The position numbers and the translations under genes were made by a program. From positions 1,240,001 through 1,304,000 of the forward strand of contig NZ_CP025000.1 in the NCBI RefSeq assembly GCF_002808045.1: a stretch of 64,000 nucleotides of DNA, given 5' to 3'. Of this stretch, positions 9,495 through 17,723 are shown in pieces. The notes under the pieces were generated by a model. The model was not told where the DNA came from and did not search any database. It was given only the letters and a program-made list of their open reading frames with translations. The stretch's first letter is position 1; each line of letters opens with the position of its first letter. Source of the DNA: Idiomarina sp. X4 (GTDB taxonomy: Bacteria; Pseudomonadota; Gammaproteobacteria; Enterobacterales; Alteromonadaceae).

Positions 9495-11156
9495 ATGCCT
9501 TCTCATATGGGAGTTCAGCGTTTTGCCACTTCAAGAAATGCTCAAACGGAAACTTTTGTCGAGTTTATTCTTGAGCTTTTCTGTGAATCTTTGCGTCAGA
9601 AAAATCGAGTGCAAAACTTCCAAGTTGAAAGTCAAAAACATTTTGTATCAGATATCGCTTCCGACGTATGGGATCATTTTGTAAGTTATTTTGATAATTA
9701 CTTAAATAAAGAAATTGAGATTTGGTGCCAGACCACGTGCTATAAAGGTAACGCCAATGGAAAGCCTGAGCCCAACAAAACATATGAAGTCAGGGAGACT
9801 TTAGTCGAGGCCATCTCATTAAGAGAGCATATTTTAAGAAGTGAAAAGCTGGCTCGAACCGTCCATTTTACCGTTGGTTCAAGAAAATATACATACAATT
9901 GGTTCTCTCCCGTAAAAGAAAAAACATTCGATAAATCAATATATTTAGAGTTAACCGATACAGATATATTTGAAGAGATCGCTTCTTGTTTTGAAGGCGC
10001 CTGTACCGAGCTTCAAGTTAAAGAGAATATAAAAAAGCATATCGAAAATGAAACGGAATTGGGACTTTTAATTAAAGATACGTGCTTGAAATTGATGAGT
10101 TGGGCTACCACAGAAAAGTACTCAGCCCAAGGCAACGCTGACTCTCAATATGCGCTGGTTAGCAGTAATTTAGCCAAATACGAAGCCAAACTAGAAAGCA
10201 CGGTTCTTAAATCAAAAAATGCAGGCGTAGATATAAAGAAGACGTGCAATGATGTAGTTTATGGGAAAGAGTCAGCGGATCCTATAATTAATAAAACAGT
10301 TGACCTGTTACTTGAAAAAAAGCCATTTATTAAGACGGCTAAATCATTTCTTTCTAATTGGCACCGATTCTCTGATTTGATTTATCAGTACGAGAAGTCG
10401 TCACGGGATTTAAATGATTTTGTCACATCCTTATGGACTGCTGAGAAAAAAGTTCGGCTGATAGCAAGACGGCTTTTGATGCGAGTCGGCGCAAGAGAGT
10501 CTATCAATTATGTGCAAGACGTCGATATAGAGGGCATTACTGAGCATAACTTATACAGCGGAAATCATGATGGCTATAAACTAACAGCGATAATAACACA
10601 TGTTGTTAGCGAGCTCCCATATACATCTACCAAAACTTTAGCTAGTGCTTTGACCTCTAGAGAAGCAAAGAAACTCATTCAATCCGCTGTGTGGTTTGAA
10701 GCAAGGAATGGTACGAGCTTAAAACCTAGCTTTGACTATATATCCTTAGCGTTGGAATCCCAAAATTTTATAATACAACCTGCTAACGTTCTAACTGATA
10801 AGCCATTAGGGTATCACGCTCAGTTAGCGGAACAGGGAGAAGTTGTAAAGCCTTATTCAAATCTTAAAGTCCTACTAAATTCAAACGGAAATCTACTCGC
10901 ATTTTTAAAAGGTAAATATTTTAACCCGCCAGAGTTTCCTAGAAGATGTAAAGAGGAGGCCTATGTGTCACTCACATTATCCCATGATTATATCGATGAC
11001 GTTTTCAACCGAAGCGTCGATGTTCCTATAATAATGTTCATCGACATGCCTACCAAATTTTCCCCGCCAGAATACGCCTTGAAAAGGTTGATGGCATTCG
11101 GATGGCGTATTGCATTTAACGTAGATGACATATTGGAAATTATAAGTGAAAAGTGA
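9495..11156 (+). CDS. Unrecognised 553-residue protein of the two-methyltransferase locus
   Basis: I do not recognise a family. The product is soluble-looking, with no signal peptide or clear membrane segment, and is rich in Lys, Glu, Asn and Ser, like the rest of this AT-rich stretch. A GGGG-containing ribosome site precedes the ATG at 9495; a second ATG at 9507 is possible. The next gene starts inside its 3' end (GTG at 11146, 11-base overlap), so the two are coupled. Together they face two DNA methyltransferase genes on the other strand. By position it is a candidate restriction or effector subunit of that locus. The C-terminal 150 residues (from about 10700) look like a compact alpha/beta domain, but no catalytic motif is evident. 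Confidence 0.55.
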   Translation: MPSHMGVQRFATSRNAQTETFVEFILELFCESLRQKNRVQNFQVESQKHFVSDIASDVWDHFVSYFDNYLNKEIEIWCQTTCYKGNANGKPEPNKTYEVRETLVEAISLREHILRSEKLARTVHFTVGSRKYTYNWFSPVKEKTFDKSIYLELTDTDIFEEIASCFEGACTELQVKENIKKHIENETELGLLIKDTCLKLMSWATTEKYSAQGNADSQYALVSSNLAKYEAKLESTVLKSKNAGVDIKKTCNDVVYGKESADPIINKTVDLLLEKKPFIKTAKSFLSNWHRFSDLIYQYEKSSRDLNDFVTSLWTAEKKVRLIARRLLMRVGARESINYVQDVDIEGITEHNLYSGNHDGYKLTAIITHVVSELPYTSTKTLASALTSREAKKLIQSAVWFEARNGTSLKPSFDYISLALESQNFIIQPANVLTDKPLGYHAQLAEQGEVVKPYSNLKVLLNSNGNLLAFLKGKYFNPPEFPRRCKEEAYVSLTLSHDYIDDVFNRSVDVPIIMFIDMPTKFSPPEYALKRLMAFGWRIAFNVDDILEIISEK

Positions 11157-11997
11157 AGTTCAAAACGCTGCGATAAGAGAGTTCACGGAATTTAAACGTT
11201 TCTTGGACATTGATACAGCTTTAACGCAGTCAGTATGGCAGTCAAAACTGTCTACAGGGAAAACTCTCGAATTTATTAGTTTACTCGGAGTTATGCGGGA
11301 GCTAATGGACGGAAATTTAGACCTTTGTACTTCCGAATATCTTTCTAGAGCTCCCGAACTTATGTATTTAAGGAACGAAATTCCCCATCAACACAGCGCA
11401 CAGGCTGGACACGATGCTTCGGTATCCTCGGATATTTCGTTAAAAGACAGGTTTCATGCCGCACTGCTTCCGAAAGCCGAGTTTACTTTAAATAATAATA
11501 ATTTTATGGTGTTTAGAGAAGGTAATCCTTTACACCTTATTGACGCCGTAACGTCCGGGCGACCTATGTACAAAGAGAGACCAGATTTGGTTATTGTTGA
11601 AGGGAAGATCACGATCAACTCTGATAATAGCTCAGTTCAGATTATTCATAGGGATAATAAAGGAGAATTACTTCAAGCCGATTTATCTGTAAAGAATACT
11701 AATCTTATCCCTTTGAAAAGTTTTTCTAAAACTGAAAACTATATGGTAACCACCCGAGCAATTTTCGAGTGCAGTGTATCGAAATCTCAGTCTCACGTAG
11801 ACACGCAATTATCGCATTATATCTCTATATTTGAGACAGACTCCTTTTGCCCCTTTTCATTATTCATACATGGGGGTAAAAAGACATCGTTAACTCGCTC
11901 GACAGTTCTAATTGATATGAAAAATATAGTAAATAGTTTCTCTTCACATGAAGTTAGATCAGGTTTGAGAAAGTTTATCAAAAGCGCAATTTTATAA
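11146..11997 (+). CDS. Candidate restriction endonuclease subunit, PD-(D/E)XK-like
   Basis: The 283-residue protein starts with GTG at 11146, overlapping the previous gene. Its middle part has the layout of a PD-(D/E)XK fold: RPDLVIVEG with Asp147, about 60 residues of strand-turn sequence, then IFECSVSKS with Glu208, followed by a helix (DTQLSHYISIF). The usual Lys two residues after the Glu is Ser here, with a Lys three residues further on, so the active site would be a variant. The 3' end overlaps the convergent cytosine methyltransferase gene by 6 bases. Neighbourhood with two DNA methyltransferases supports a restriction role. No family was recognised, and the nuclease call is an inference from motif spacing. 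Confidence 0.5.
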   Translation: MKSEVQNAAIREFTEFKRFLDIDTALTQSVWQSKLSTGKTLEFISLLGVMRELMDGNLDLCTSEYLSRAPELMYLRNEIPHQHSAQAGHDASVSSDISLKDRFHAALLPKAEFTLNNNNFMVFREGNPLHLIDAVTSGRPMYKERPDLVIVEGKITINSDNSSVQIIHRDNKGELLQADLSVKNTNLIPLKSFSKTENYMVTTRAIFECSVSKSQSHVDTQLSHYISIFETDSFCPFSLFIHGGKKTSLTRSTVLIDMKNIVNSFSSHEVRSGLRKFIKSAIL

Positions 11998-13095
11998 GTA
12001 ATCGAAGATTCTTTTAAATAGTTTATATGCAAATAATGGGGGCACTGCGTTCCCAATTTGTTTACTTTGAGAGTATCTCGTTCCCTCAAAAGACACCCAA
12101 TCTGGAAACGTTTGCAATCTCGCTTGCTCTCTAATTGTAAGCTTTCGAGTACCCTGAAGAAGGTTTTTCTTAGCTTCTATGCAACGCCTACTTTCAACAT
12201 TGTCAACCCACGAAGGTGGGCGATGCCTAAAATACTCCTGAATTTCATGATTTATAGGTAAATATGAGGTACTTTCATCTGGCGCCGGTCCGGGGATAAA
12301 TGCCGATACCGCTGGCTCGAAGCACAGTGCAAACTCGTCCCCTCGAACTCTCAGCGTATAAGCTGGCTCAGTGTGCGCACACCTATTCCTTGGGCCTCTC
12401 ATCTGAGCATTTGCGCGATGTGAGAAGTAGTTCCCTATCGGTAAGTTTAGATCGTTGATTGCATCGTTCACACTAATGTAGTCAGGCAAATTAGGATTAA
12501 TTAAAGCTTCTTTTTTGGAGTCTCTTTTCTTGAACTCTTTGTCAGGCCATTGGAATGACACACCACAATTGTTTCCAACGAATATAGCTCTCTTACGTAG
12601 CTGTGGTACACCATGCTCAGCCATATTAACAATTTTATAATCTATTTTATAACCAAGGGCGCTAAAATCTTCTAGAATCTGCCTTAAAATTAAGCCGTTA
12701 CCAATATTGGTTATACCTTGTACATTCTCCATTACAAACCACTTTGGTTGGTAGTGCGAGACGGCTCGGACGAAATCTTTGTAAAGATGGTTTCTAGGAT
12801 CATCTACAAACCTTAGCCCTCGAGCTAGAGAAAAACCTTGACACGGCGGGCCACCAATTATGACGTCAACATTTTTAAATTTATTACCAGGTTTCCATGT
12901 TTCTATATCTCCTAAATAGACATCTGGAGCGGTTGGAAATATTTTTTTATATGTGGCGATTGAATCTCTATCGATATCAACCGCTCCGGCGGGCATACCG
13001 CCAGCCATGAGAAAACCAATACTCATTCCCCCTGCGCCGCAGAATAAGTCGATACATTTTGGTTTCTTTGCCTCACTGTAGTTTATATCTATCAT
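11992..13095 (-). CDS. DNA (cytosine-5-)-methyltransferase
   Basis: The 367-residue enzyme transfers a methyl group from SAM to C5 of cytosine. The diagnostic motifs are all visible in order: motif I FCGAGGMS (residues 18-25), motif IV GGPPCQGFS with catalytic Cys at about 85, motif VI ENVQG, motif VIII QLRKRAIFVG, motif IX IREQARLQTFPD and motif X QIGNAVPP near the C-terminus. The variable region between VIII and IX is about 140 residues, enough for one target recognition domain. Its ATG directly follows the stop of the upstream adenine methyltransferase gene (TAAATG), so they form an operon. The pair most likely protects the two strands of an asymmetric site. Confidence 0.95.
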   Translation of the reverse strand: MIDINYSEAKKPKCIDLFCGAGGMSIGFLMAGGMPAGAVDIDRDSIATYKKIFPTAPDVYLGDIETWKPGNKFKNVDVIIGGPPCQGFSLARGLRFVDDPRNHLYKDFVRAVSHYQPKWFVMENVQGITNIGNGLILRQILEDFSALGYKIDYKIVNMAEHGVPQLRKRAIFVGNNCGVSFQWPDKEFKKRDSKKEALINPNLPDYISVNDAINDLNLPIGNYFSHRANAQMRGPRNRCAHTEPAYTLRVRGDEFALCFEPAVSAFIPGPAPDESTSYLPINHEIQEYFRHRPPSWVDNVESRRCIEAKKNLLQGTRKLTIREQARLQTFPDWVSFEGTRYSQSKQIGNAVPPLFAYKLFKRIFDYL

Positions 13096-14853
13096 TTATT
13101 TGCTTTCATTATATAGTTTATCAACAAGTCTATTTAGCTCATGTTCTTTCGACAACGACATACCGTTGTTAACGATACTAATTACAATTTTATTAATATC
13201 CGAGACGATATCTGAGCCTTCCACTATAGCTTTAGGTATCAACATTTCTTCAATATGGTGCTTTTTAAAACGAAGCCTGCCTTTATTAGTCGCATTGCCG
13301 ATACTTGAGTAATTATTTAGATAGAAATTCCAAGCAATTTTGCTATTCAGAAGACCAAGCAATGCTAAGTTAGACGTATCTATTACAAAGGTTCCATCTA
13401 AGTTGATGGAGTACCTTGTTTCCAAAGAAAACCTACTAGTTGCGCTTATATCAGGAAAAACGATCCGACTCTTTCGAAATACTGGGTAATAGGAACAAGA
13501 TCGGAGTGAATACCATTCACCACGTCTTTCCCTGTTGACCGATGTCAGGTGGACTCTATGCTCTTCAAGAAGTGACATGATTTCTTCAGGTATACTTACG
13601 GTGCCTTTTGGAATAAAAAGTAAAAACTTACCACTTTCTTTTGATTGCCAAGAGGACAAATCCCTTCCCTCCATGCAGGGAATAAACCATTTTGACTTAA
13701 GATCAGCGCTTAAATGTTGTATATCTTCAGCTTTATATACATAGGCTTTTTTATAAGCAGGCCGAATACCAGAGTATATTTTAAAGCCCGCTTCCTTTAA
13801 AGTCACAAGGTTGTCATGCTGCGAGAAATCGTAATCGGACTCCTTCCGGCTAAAAGTCCATTTTTTTTCTGAAGTACCACCTGCTATTTTAGTTTCCCAT
13901 TTAACTTCACTTTGCTTCAAACTAATTAAATCATCTGATTTTTTTAAATGGCTATATTTGAAACTAGAACCGTCATTGATCAATGTGCTTTTATTTAACC
14001 AATAAATAGTAGTATGGATATCGGCATTTTCGAATATCTGCAACTCATCTAAGTCTATTAATTTCCGTAATCGTGCAGAATGATATATTTTTTCCCTTAA
14101 TTTATCGGCTGATTTTGTTCTAAAAAAGCCAGCGGGCGAAATGAAATTCAAAACTCCATTGTCTTTGAGAGCTTCAAGCGCATTAGAAATAAAATAGAAA
14201 TACAAATCGGCGGTTCCCGTGTAGACGTCTGGATACTTGTCTTTTAAAAAAATTTTTTTATTTTTACCAATTCTTGTAGATCTGACATATGGCGGATTAC
14301 CAATAACTACATCAAACCTTTCTGGATCTAAATCAAGTAGAGTTTTTCTCTCAGTGTAAATGCTTAATGCGTCTCCACAGAAAATGGAAAACCGCCCACT
14401 CTCAATATACTTTTTAAAACTAATGCCATAATTTTTTAGCAGTTTTTTAACGACTAGAAGTGAAAGAAATACGCCAACAGGAGACAGCTCACGGGCTCTT
14501 AACTTTGGAAGCGAATCTACCGATATTTCTCGATTGTTATCCAAATATTTCTTTATGATCGCCTCAAGAAAAATTCCAGATCCACAACAAGGGTCGTACC
14601 AACTTACATCCTTTTGGCTAGCACCGATAAGCCCAAACGATTCAGCTACCATATACTCCGCTACAAAATATGGTGTACAAACAATACCATTAGATAATCT
14701 GAGTTTCTTTTCGCTAGACCATCTAACGTACATATTATGAATTTCATGGATAGTGTAAGGATCGACATCAGTCTCTAACGCCAGCTCGTATAGCTGACGA
14801 TCATTCATCGAATGCAACGCAACGTCAATTGAAAGTACATCTCTCACCATCAT
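13096..14853 (-). CDS. N6-adenine DNA methyltransferase, TaqI/Eco57I-like
   Basis: The 585-residue enzyme has the gamma-type layout of an N6-adenine methyltransferase. SAM-binding motif I is DPCCGSGIFLEA at residues 87-98 and catalytic motif IV is GNPPYV at 185-190. Before motif I is the CTPYFVAEYMV segment typical of these enzymes. The C-terminal ~250 residues (FIPCMEGRDLSSWQ, NLALLGLLNSKI, LRFKKHHIEEMLIP) resemble the TaqI-type specificity domain. It is first in an operon with the cytosine methyltransferase. No nuclease domain is fused to it, unlike type IIG enzymes, so cleavage would have to come from a separate protein, probably one of the two convergent genes. Base composition is visibly lower in GC than the recBCD operon. 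Confidence 0.93.
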   Translation of the reverse strand: MMVRDVLSIDVALHSMNDRQLYELALETDVDPYTIHEIHNMYVRWSSEKKLRLSNGIVCTPYFVAEYMVAESFGLIGASQKDVSWYDPCCGSGIFLEAIIKKYLDNNREISVDSLPKLRARELSPVGVFLSLLVVKKLLKNYGISFKKYIESGRFSIFCGDALSIYTERKTLLDLDPERFDVVIGNPPYVRSTRIGKNKKIFLKDKYPDVYTGTADLYFYFISNALEALKDNGVLNFISPAGFFRTKSADKLREKIYHSARLRKLIDLDELQIFENADIHTTIYWLNKSTLINDGSSFKYSHLKKSDDLISLKQSEVKWETKIAGGTSEKKWTFSRKESDYDFSQHDNLVTLKEAGFKIYSGIRPAYKKAYVYKAEDIQHLSADLKSKWFIPCMEGRDLSSWQSKESGKFLLFIPKGTVSIPEEIMSLLEEHRVHLTSVNRERRGEWYSLRSCSYYPVFRKSRIVFPDISATSRFSLETRYSINLDGTFVIDTSNLALLGLLNSKIAWNFYLNNYSSIGNATNKGRLRFKKHHIEEMLIPKAIVEGSDIVSDINKIVISIVNNGMSLSKEHELNRLVDKLYNESK

Positions 14854-15361
14854 TTTTTTAACCTAAAAGCCTTACTATTAGTTAGCCATAAAGTTTAGCT
14901 GAGTTCTTTTCTCTTCTGCTTATATGAAACTTACTACCATTGAAGCAATCGCTATGTGGTTTTAAGATTCTCTCGAAAGCCTGTAAATTTTTTTGAACCA
15001 TACGCGTGCACTCCACTAATGCACTGTTTATTTATCCAGTGGTTTGCTATGCTCATACTACCTACTTGAAGCCGAAAGGCAAGAGTGCGTAGCATAAATT
15101 TGTGGCGAATATGGCGCAAGATACCTACAATATTGATGCTGCCGTGAATCACGGCTTTACCGTTCATTTAGCCCGCTGACGGGGCGCCTTAATTCTCAGG
15201 CAATAGCTAATAACGTCAGGGATCATTTTGGTTAGCATCTATCTTCGGGTGCAAGCATCAAATCGAAATGCGATTTGGCACCAGGGCTGATATAGTGGGA
15301 GCGAGAGCTGACCATCGACTAAACCGAAAGTTGTGGCTTTAGACTCCGTGCAAAATACCAT
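14854..15361. other. 508-base intergenic stretch without a convincing gene
   Basis: This gap separates the methyltransferase operon from the HigA-type gene. The one open frame in it (14952-15167, minus, 71 codons) has no recognisable family, no good ribosome site and no conserved-looking composition, so I do not call it. Weak inverted repeats occur (for example GCC-GAAA-GGC within an imperfect stem near 15072-15085). It may be the scar of an older insertion or deletion in the hotspot. Confidence 0.5.
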
Positions 15362-15685
15362 TTAAGCTTTTTGATAAGAACTATCATGAGGCTTCAGACG
15401 CTTAACGTTTTTAGCCTCTTGTTCATACGCTTTGTGTCGAACATCCCATAGTTCAACGGCGTGCTGAATGTTTAACCAAAACTCGGGTGTATTACCGAAC
15501 GCGGCTGCTAGTTTAATTGCCATCGGAGCTGTCAGAAATCCTTTGTCATGGGCTATTCGGCTAAGCGTGTTACGGTGAACGCCCATTGCTTCTGCTAGTT
15601 CGCGAATACTAACGTTCATAGGCTCGAGGAACTCTGTGACGAGCATCTGCCCAACCGTTATTGGGCGGCGTTGTGTCGTTCTCAT
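15362..15685 (-). CDS. higA: HigA-family antitoxin, apparently without its toxin
   Basis: The 107-residue protein is an XRE-type helix-turn-helix regulator of the HigA/VapI group. RRPITVGQMLVTEFL and SIRELAEAMGVHRNTLSRI form the HTH, and FGNTPEFWLNIQHAVELWDV is the classic HigA tail. HigA neutralises the mRNA interferase HigB and represses their operon. In this family higB normally lies just upstream of higA on the same strand, but the upstream 170 bases (15686-15856) are a divergent promoter region with no room for a 90-residue toxin, and none is seen downstream. It is therefore an orphan antitoxin, possibly retained as a regulator or as immunity against invading HigB. Confidence 0.85.
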   Translation of the reverse strand: MRTTQRRPITVGQMLVTEFLEPMNVSIRELAEAMGVHRNTLSRIAHDKGFLTAPMAIKLAAAFGNTPEFWLNIQHAVELWDVRHKAYEQEAKNVKRLKPHDSSYQKA

Positions 15686-15725
15686 TGGTACTGACTCCTT
15701 TTAGCTTAAAGCCAATATAGCATTT

Positions 15726-15747
15726 TTGCACAATCATGTTGTGCGAA
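15726..15747. promoter_or_regulatory. Inverted repeat upstream of higA, likely operator
   Basis: GCACAA (15728-15733) and TTGTGC (15739-15744) form a perfect 6-base dyad around TCATG, extended partly on both sides by T- and A-rich flanks. It sits about 40 bases upstream of the HigA-type start, where such regulators bind to repress themselves. Confidence 0.5.
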
Positions 15748-15768
15748 AGCTAAGATAAAACTAAATTG

Positions 15769-15782
15769 TACATAATTATGTA
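15769..15782. promoter_or_regulatory. Perfect 14-base palindrome in the higA/yafN divergent promoter region
   Basis: TACATAATTATGTA is a perfect palindrome placed just upstream of the predicted yafN promoter and between the two divergent toxin-antitoxin-type genes. It is a plausible operator for YafN or HigA; which protein binds cannot be told from sequence. Confidence 0.45.
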
Positions 15783-15793
15783 TATTATTCTGT

Positions 15794-15823
15794 TTGTAAT
15801 TAAGTGCATTTTATGGCTATAAT
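15794..15823 (+). promoter_or_regulatory. Predicted sigma-70 promoter of yafNO
   Basis: A -35-like TTGTAA (15794-15799) and a consensus -10 TATAAT (15818-15823) are separated by 18 bases, about 34 bases before the yafN ATG at 15857. The 14-base palindrome lies immediately upstream. Confidence 0.5.
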
Positions 15824-15856
15824 TTAATCAGTCTAGTAAATGTGGCGAGGAAAACC

Positions 15857-16150
15857 ATGAACACACAAACAATATTGGCTGAAAAAACAGTATCTGCCAG
15901 CGATGTACGCAAGCATCCCTGCCAGTATTTTGAAGCTGAACCTGTGGCGGTACTCTCCCACAATAAAACCGCTGGCTATATGGTGGGTGCCGAATTATTT
16001 GAAGCTATGGTGCGCCAGTTGGAAGCCTGTAACCCTAAAGTAGAATCCCTTTTTAGGCCGACAGCAGCGCGCCTAAAGGCTATTAGCGCCGACGCAGAGA
16101 GGCTTTTAGCTGAAGCGAAAAAGTCTGACCTGGATGACTTTGAAGAGTGA
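15857..16150 (+). CDS. yafN: YafN-type antitoxin (Phd/YefM fold)
   Basis: The 97-residue product has the YafN layout: an N-terminal Phd/YefM DNA-binding part (TVSASDVRKHP...PVAVLSHNKTAGYMV) and an acidic, disordered-looking tail that would wrap the toxin. I chose the ATG at 15857 because an AGGAAAA ribosome site precedes it; a GTG at 15842 would add five residues. It overlaps the toxin gene by GTGA, the usual coupling in such pairs. It should repress its own promoter together with YafO. Confidence 0.88.
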   Translation: MNTQTILAEKTVSASDVRKHPCQYFEAEPVAVLSHNKTAGYMVGAELFEAMVRQLEACNPKVESLFRPTAARLKAISADAERLLAEAKKSDLDDFEE

Positions 16151-16545
16151 TTAGGGTTTTTAAGAGCAAACAGATTCGTCAGCAATTAACAGATACGGAA
16201 CTGGATGCATTAGTTAGAGACTTTAAACGTTATAAAAGTGGTGAAGGCGTGCCCGACTTTTTCGGGCGCGATGAACGTTACGATCACCCCGACACTTTTC
16301 CCGTTCTTCGTGACAATGAAGTAATGCACTTGCATCTGGAAAACCCCGATGAGCCATGGCCTTTGCATTGCATTCAATTTTCTAAGAAAAGTAATACCCA
16401 CTTGGTTTATTGCCCTGCTGCTATGACTTCTAACTGTTACTTACTCATGGTGATTTTAGACCCGTCAGCACACAATAAAGCCTGGAGTAGTTCGGTTATG
16501 CTGCCTTTAGGAACAATGGCAGAGAACTTCAGAAATAAGTACTAA
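16147..16545 (+). CDS. yafO: YafO-type mRNA interferase toxin
   Basis: The 132-residue protein follows E. coli YafO closely in layout: an N-terminal RVFKSKQIRQQLT, then FKRYKSGEGVPDFFGRDERYD, and a C-terminal HLVYCPAA and FRNKY end. YafO cleaves mRNA on translating ribosomes. The GTG start at 16147 overlaps the stop of yafN. Its 3' end overlaps the convergent gene at 16542 by 4 bases. Confidence 0.93.
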   Translation: MIRVFKSKQIRQQLTDTELDALVRDFKRYKSGEGVPDFFGRDERYDHPDTFPVLRDNEVMHLHLENPDEPWPLHCIQFSKKSNTHLVYCPAAMTSNCYLLMVILDPSAHNKAWSSSVMLPLGTMAENFRNKY

Positions 16546-17207
16546 ACCCGCCGCAGCACATCCAATATCCCCTGGTCTCGGGCTTTTTGATCGGCCGGTA
16601 CGTTAAAGTATTCGTTAGCTTTTACCCGCTCTTCCCAAAATTTTACAAAGTCCATGGGCTCGCTGGGGTCCACTTGTTGTGACTCGGGGGTATGGGTTTT
16701 ATAGAAGTGTGTTTTCACGAACTGAAAGCTCATGCGGCTGCGCTGTTCCCATGATATTACGCCTGCTTCGTGGAGGTCTTTTGCCAACAAACTCATGTCA
16801 TCGGGGGAGATAGCCCGTGGGTCATATTTATTGGCGATTTCCGTGGGAATGCCATTGCTGGTAACGGAGGGCTGACTCGAATTACCTTCCTCAGCCTGAC
16901 GGCGCATGGCTTCCTCAAACAATTGATCACGGGCTTTAATAAGGCTTTCAAGCTTGTCTTTTTCGTCTTTTGTCAGGCTAGACTTACTTTCCAGCTCTTC
17001 AATTTTCTGCTCTATTTCTTCAAGTTGTTCGGTATCCACACCCATGCGGTTAAGCACCAAGCTGCGGTAGGCTTTATCGATAAAGGTTTCATCATTGCCT
17101 GGTGTCGCTTGTTTCGCCTCGGGTGCTGGCGGCTGCTCCGCCGGACGGCTCTGTTGTGACGAGCTAGTCTGATTTGCGGCCGAATTCATTAAGCTGCTGA
17201 CGTTCAT
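16542..17207 (-). CDS. Unrecognised cytoplasmic protein with coiled coil
   Basis: The 221-residue protein has a Ser/Gln/Pro/Ala-rich, probably disordered N-terminus (about 1-45), a charged coiled-coil segment (about 60-105, with repeated E/K heptads), and a C-terminal domain with SPDDMSLLAKDLHEAGVIS and a KFWEERVKANEYF stretch. I chose the ATG at 17207, preceded by AGGAGGGG, rather than an upstream start at 17267. No family is recognised. The early residues MNVSSLMNS and low complexity recall flagellum- or envelope-associated proteins of marine gammaproteobacteria, but I would not assign a role. Confidence 0.6.
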   Translation of the reverse strand: MNVSSLMNSAANQTSSSQQSRPAEQPPAPEAKQATPGNDETFIDKAYRSLVLNRMGVDTEQLEEIEQKIEELESKSSLTKDEKDKLESLIKARDQLFEEAMRRQAEEGNSSQPSVTSNGIPTEIANKYDPRAISPDDMSLLAKDLHEAGVISWEQRSRMSFQFVKTHFYKTHTPESQQVDPSEPMDFVKFWEERVKANEYFNVPADQKARDQGILDVLRRV

Positions 17208-17462
17208 ATCCCCTCCTAGCCCTTTAGCGGCAAAAAACGGCAATGACTTGCCGAGATTCTCGGGCATTGGGTAAATATCTGTTAACAGAGCAAGGGATGT
17301 GCCAGTTTGTAGTGCAATAGACGCGTATATCTATGTAAGCGAATGACAGCGTCGGGCCTGATACCTTCTTTTATCCCTCATAATAAGCGTTATATACGAT
17401 TTAAGTTGTCATTTGACAACTATGTTCTATTGGTTTATTTTTTTATTCGCGTGGGGGGAGCA

Positions 17463-17723
17463 GTGAGTAGGCCGAGACACCCTAAAAAGGAAATTGAAAT
17501 AGCGCTACGTTATGCAGAGAAGAACGGGTGGCGAGTTGAGCACAGAGGAAAAGGGCACTGTTGGGGTCAAATGATGTGTAAACAAAATAGCTCAATGTGT
17601 CGGTGTGGTGAGTTCTGTATTACATCAATCAACAGCACACCGAGAAATGAACAGACTCATGCTAAACAGCTAAAACGAGTCGTGAACAACTGCATTTATT
17701 CAGGAGGTAGCGACAATGAATGA
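17463..17723 (+). CDS. HicA-like small protein with Cys cluster, putative toxin
   Basis: The 86-residue protein begins with a lysine/arginine-rich HicA-like segment: PKKEIEIALRYAEKNGWRV then a Gly-His motif GKGHCWG, with His32 where the catalytic His of HicA mRNA interferases sits. It then has four cysteines in a C-x6-C-x-C-x3-C pattern (residues 39, 46, 48, 52), not part of classical HicA and suggestive of a metal site. The GTG at 17463, after a GGGGGGAG ribosome site, fits better than the ATG at 17343, whose extra 40 residues look unrelated. It overlaps the next gene by 8 bases. Putative toxin of a HicAB-like pair; the toxic activity is inference. Confidence 0.6.
   Translation: MSRPRHPKKEIEIALRYAEKNGWRVEHRGKGHCWGQMMCKQNSSMCRCGEFCITSINSTPRNEQTHAKQLKRVVNNCIYSGGSDNE

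Noticed and set aside
14952..15167. 71-codon frame on the minus strand in the gap after the methyltransferase operon
   Set aside because: No family, no ribosome site and composition unlike coding sequence.
17343..17462. N-terminal extension of the HicA-like gene with a hydrophobic stretch
   Set aside because: The extension looks unrelated to the family, and a GGGGGGAG site supports the GTG at 17463.
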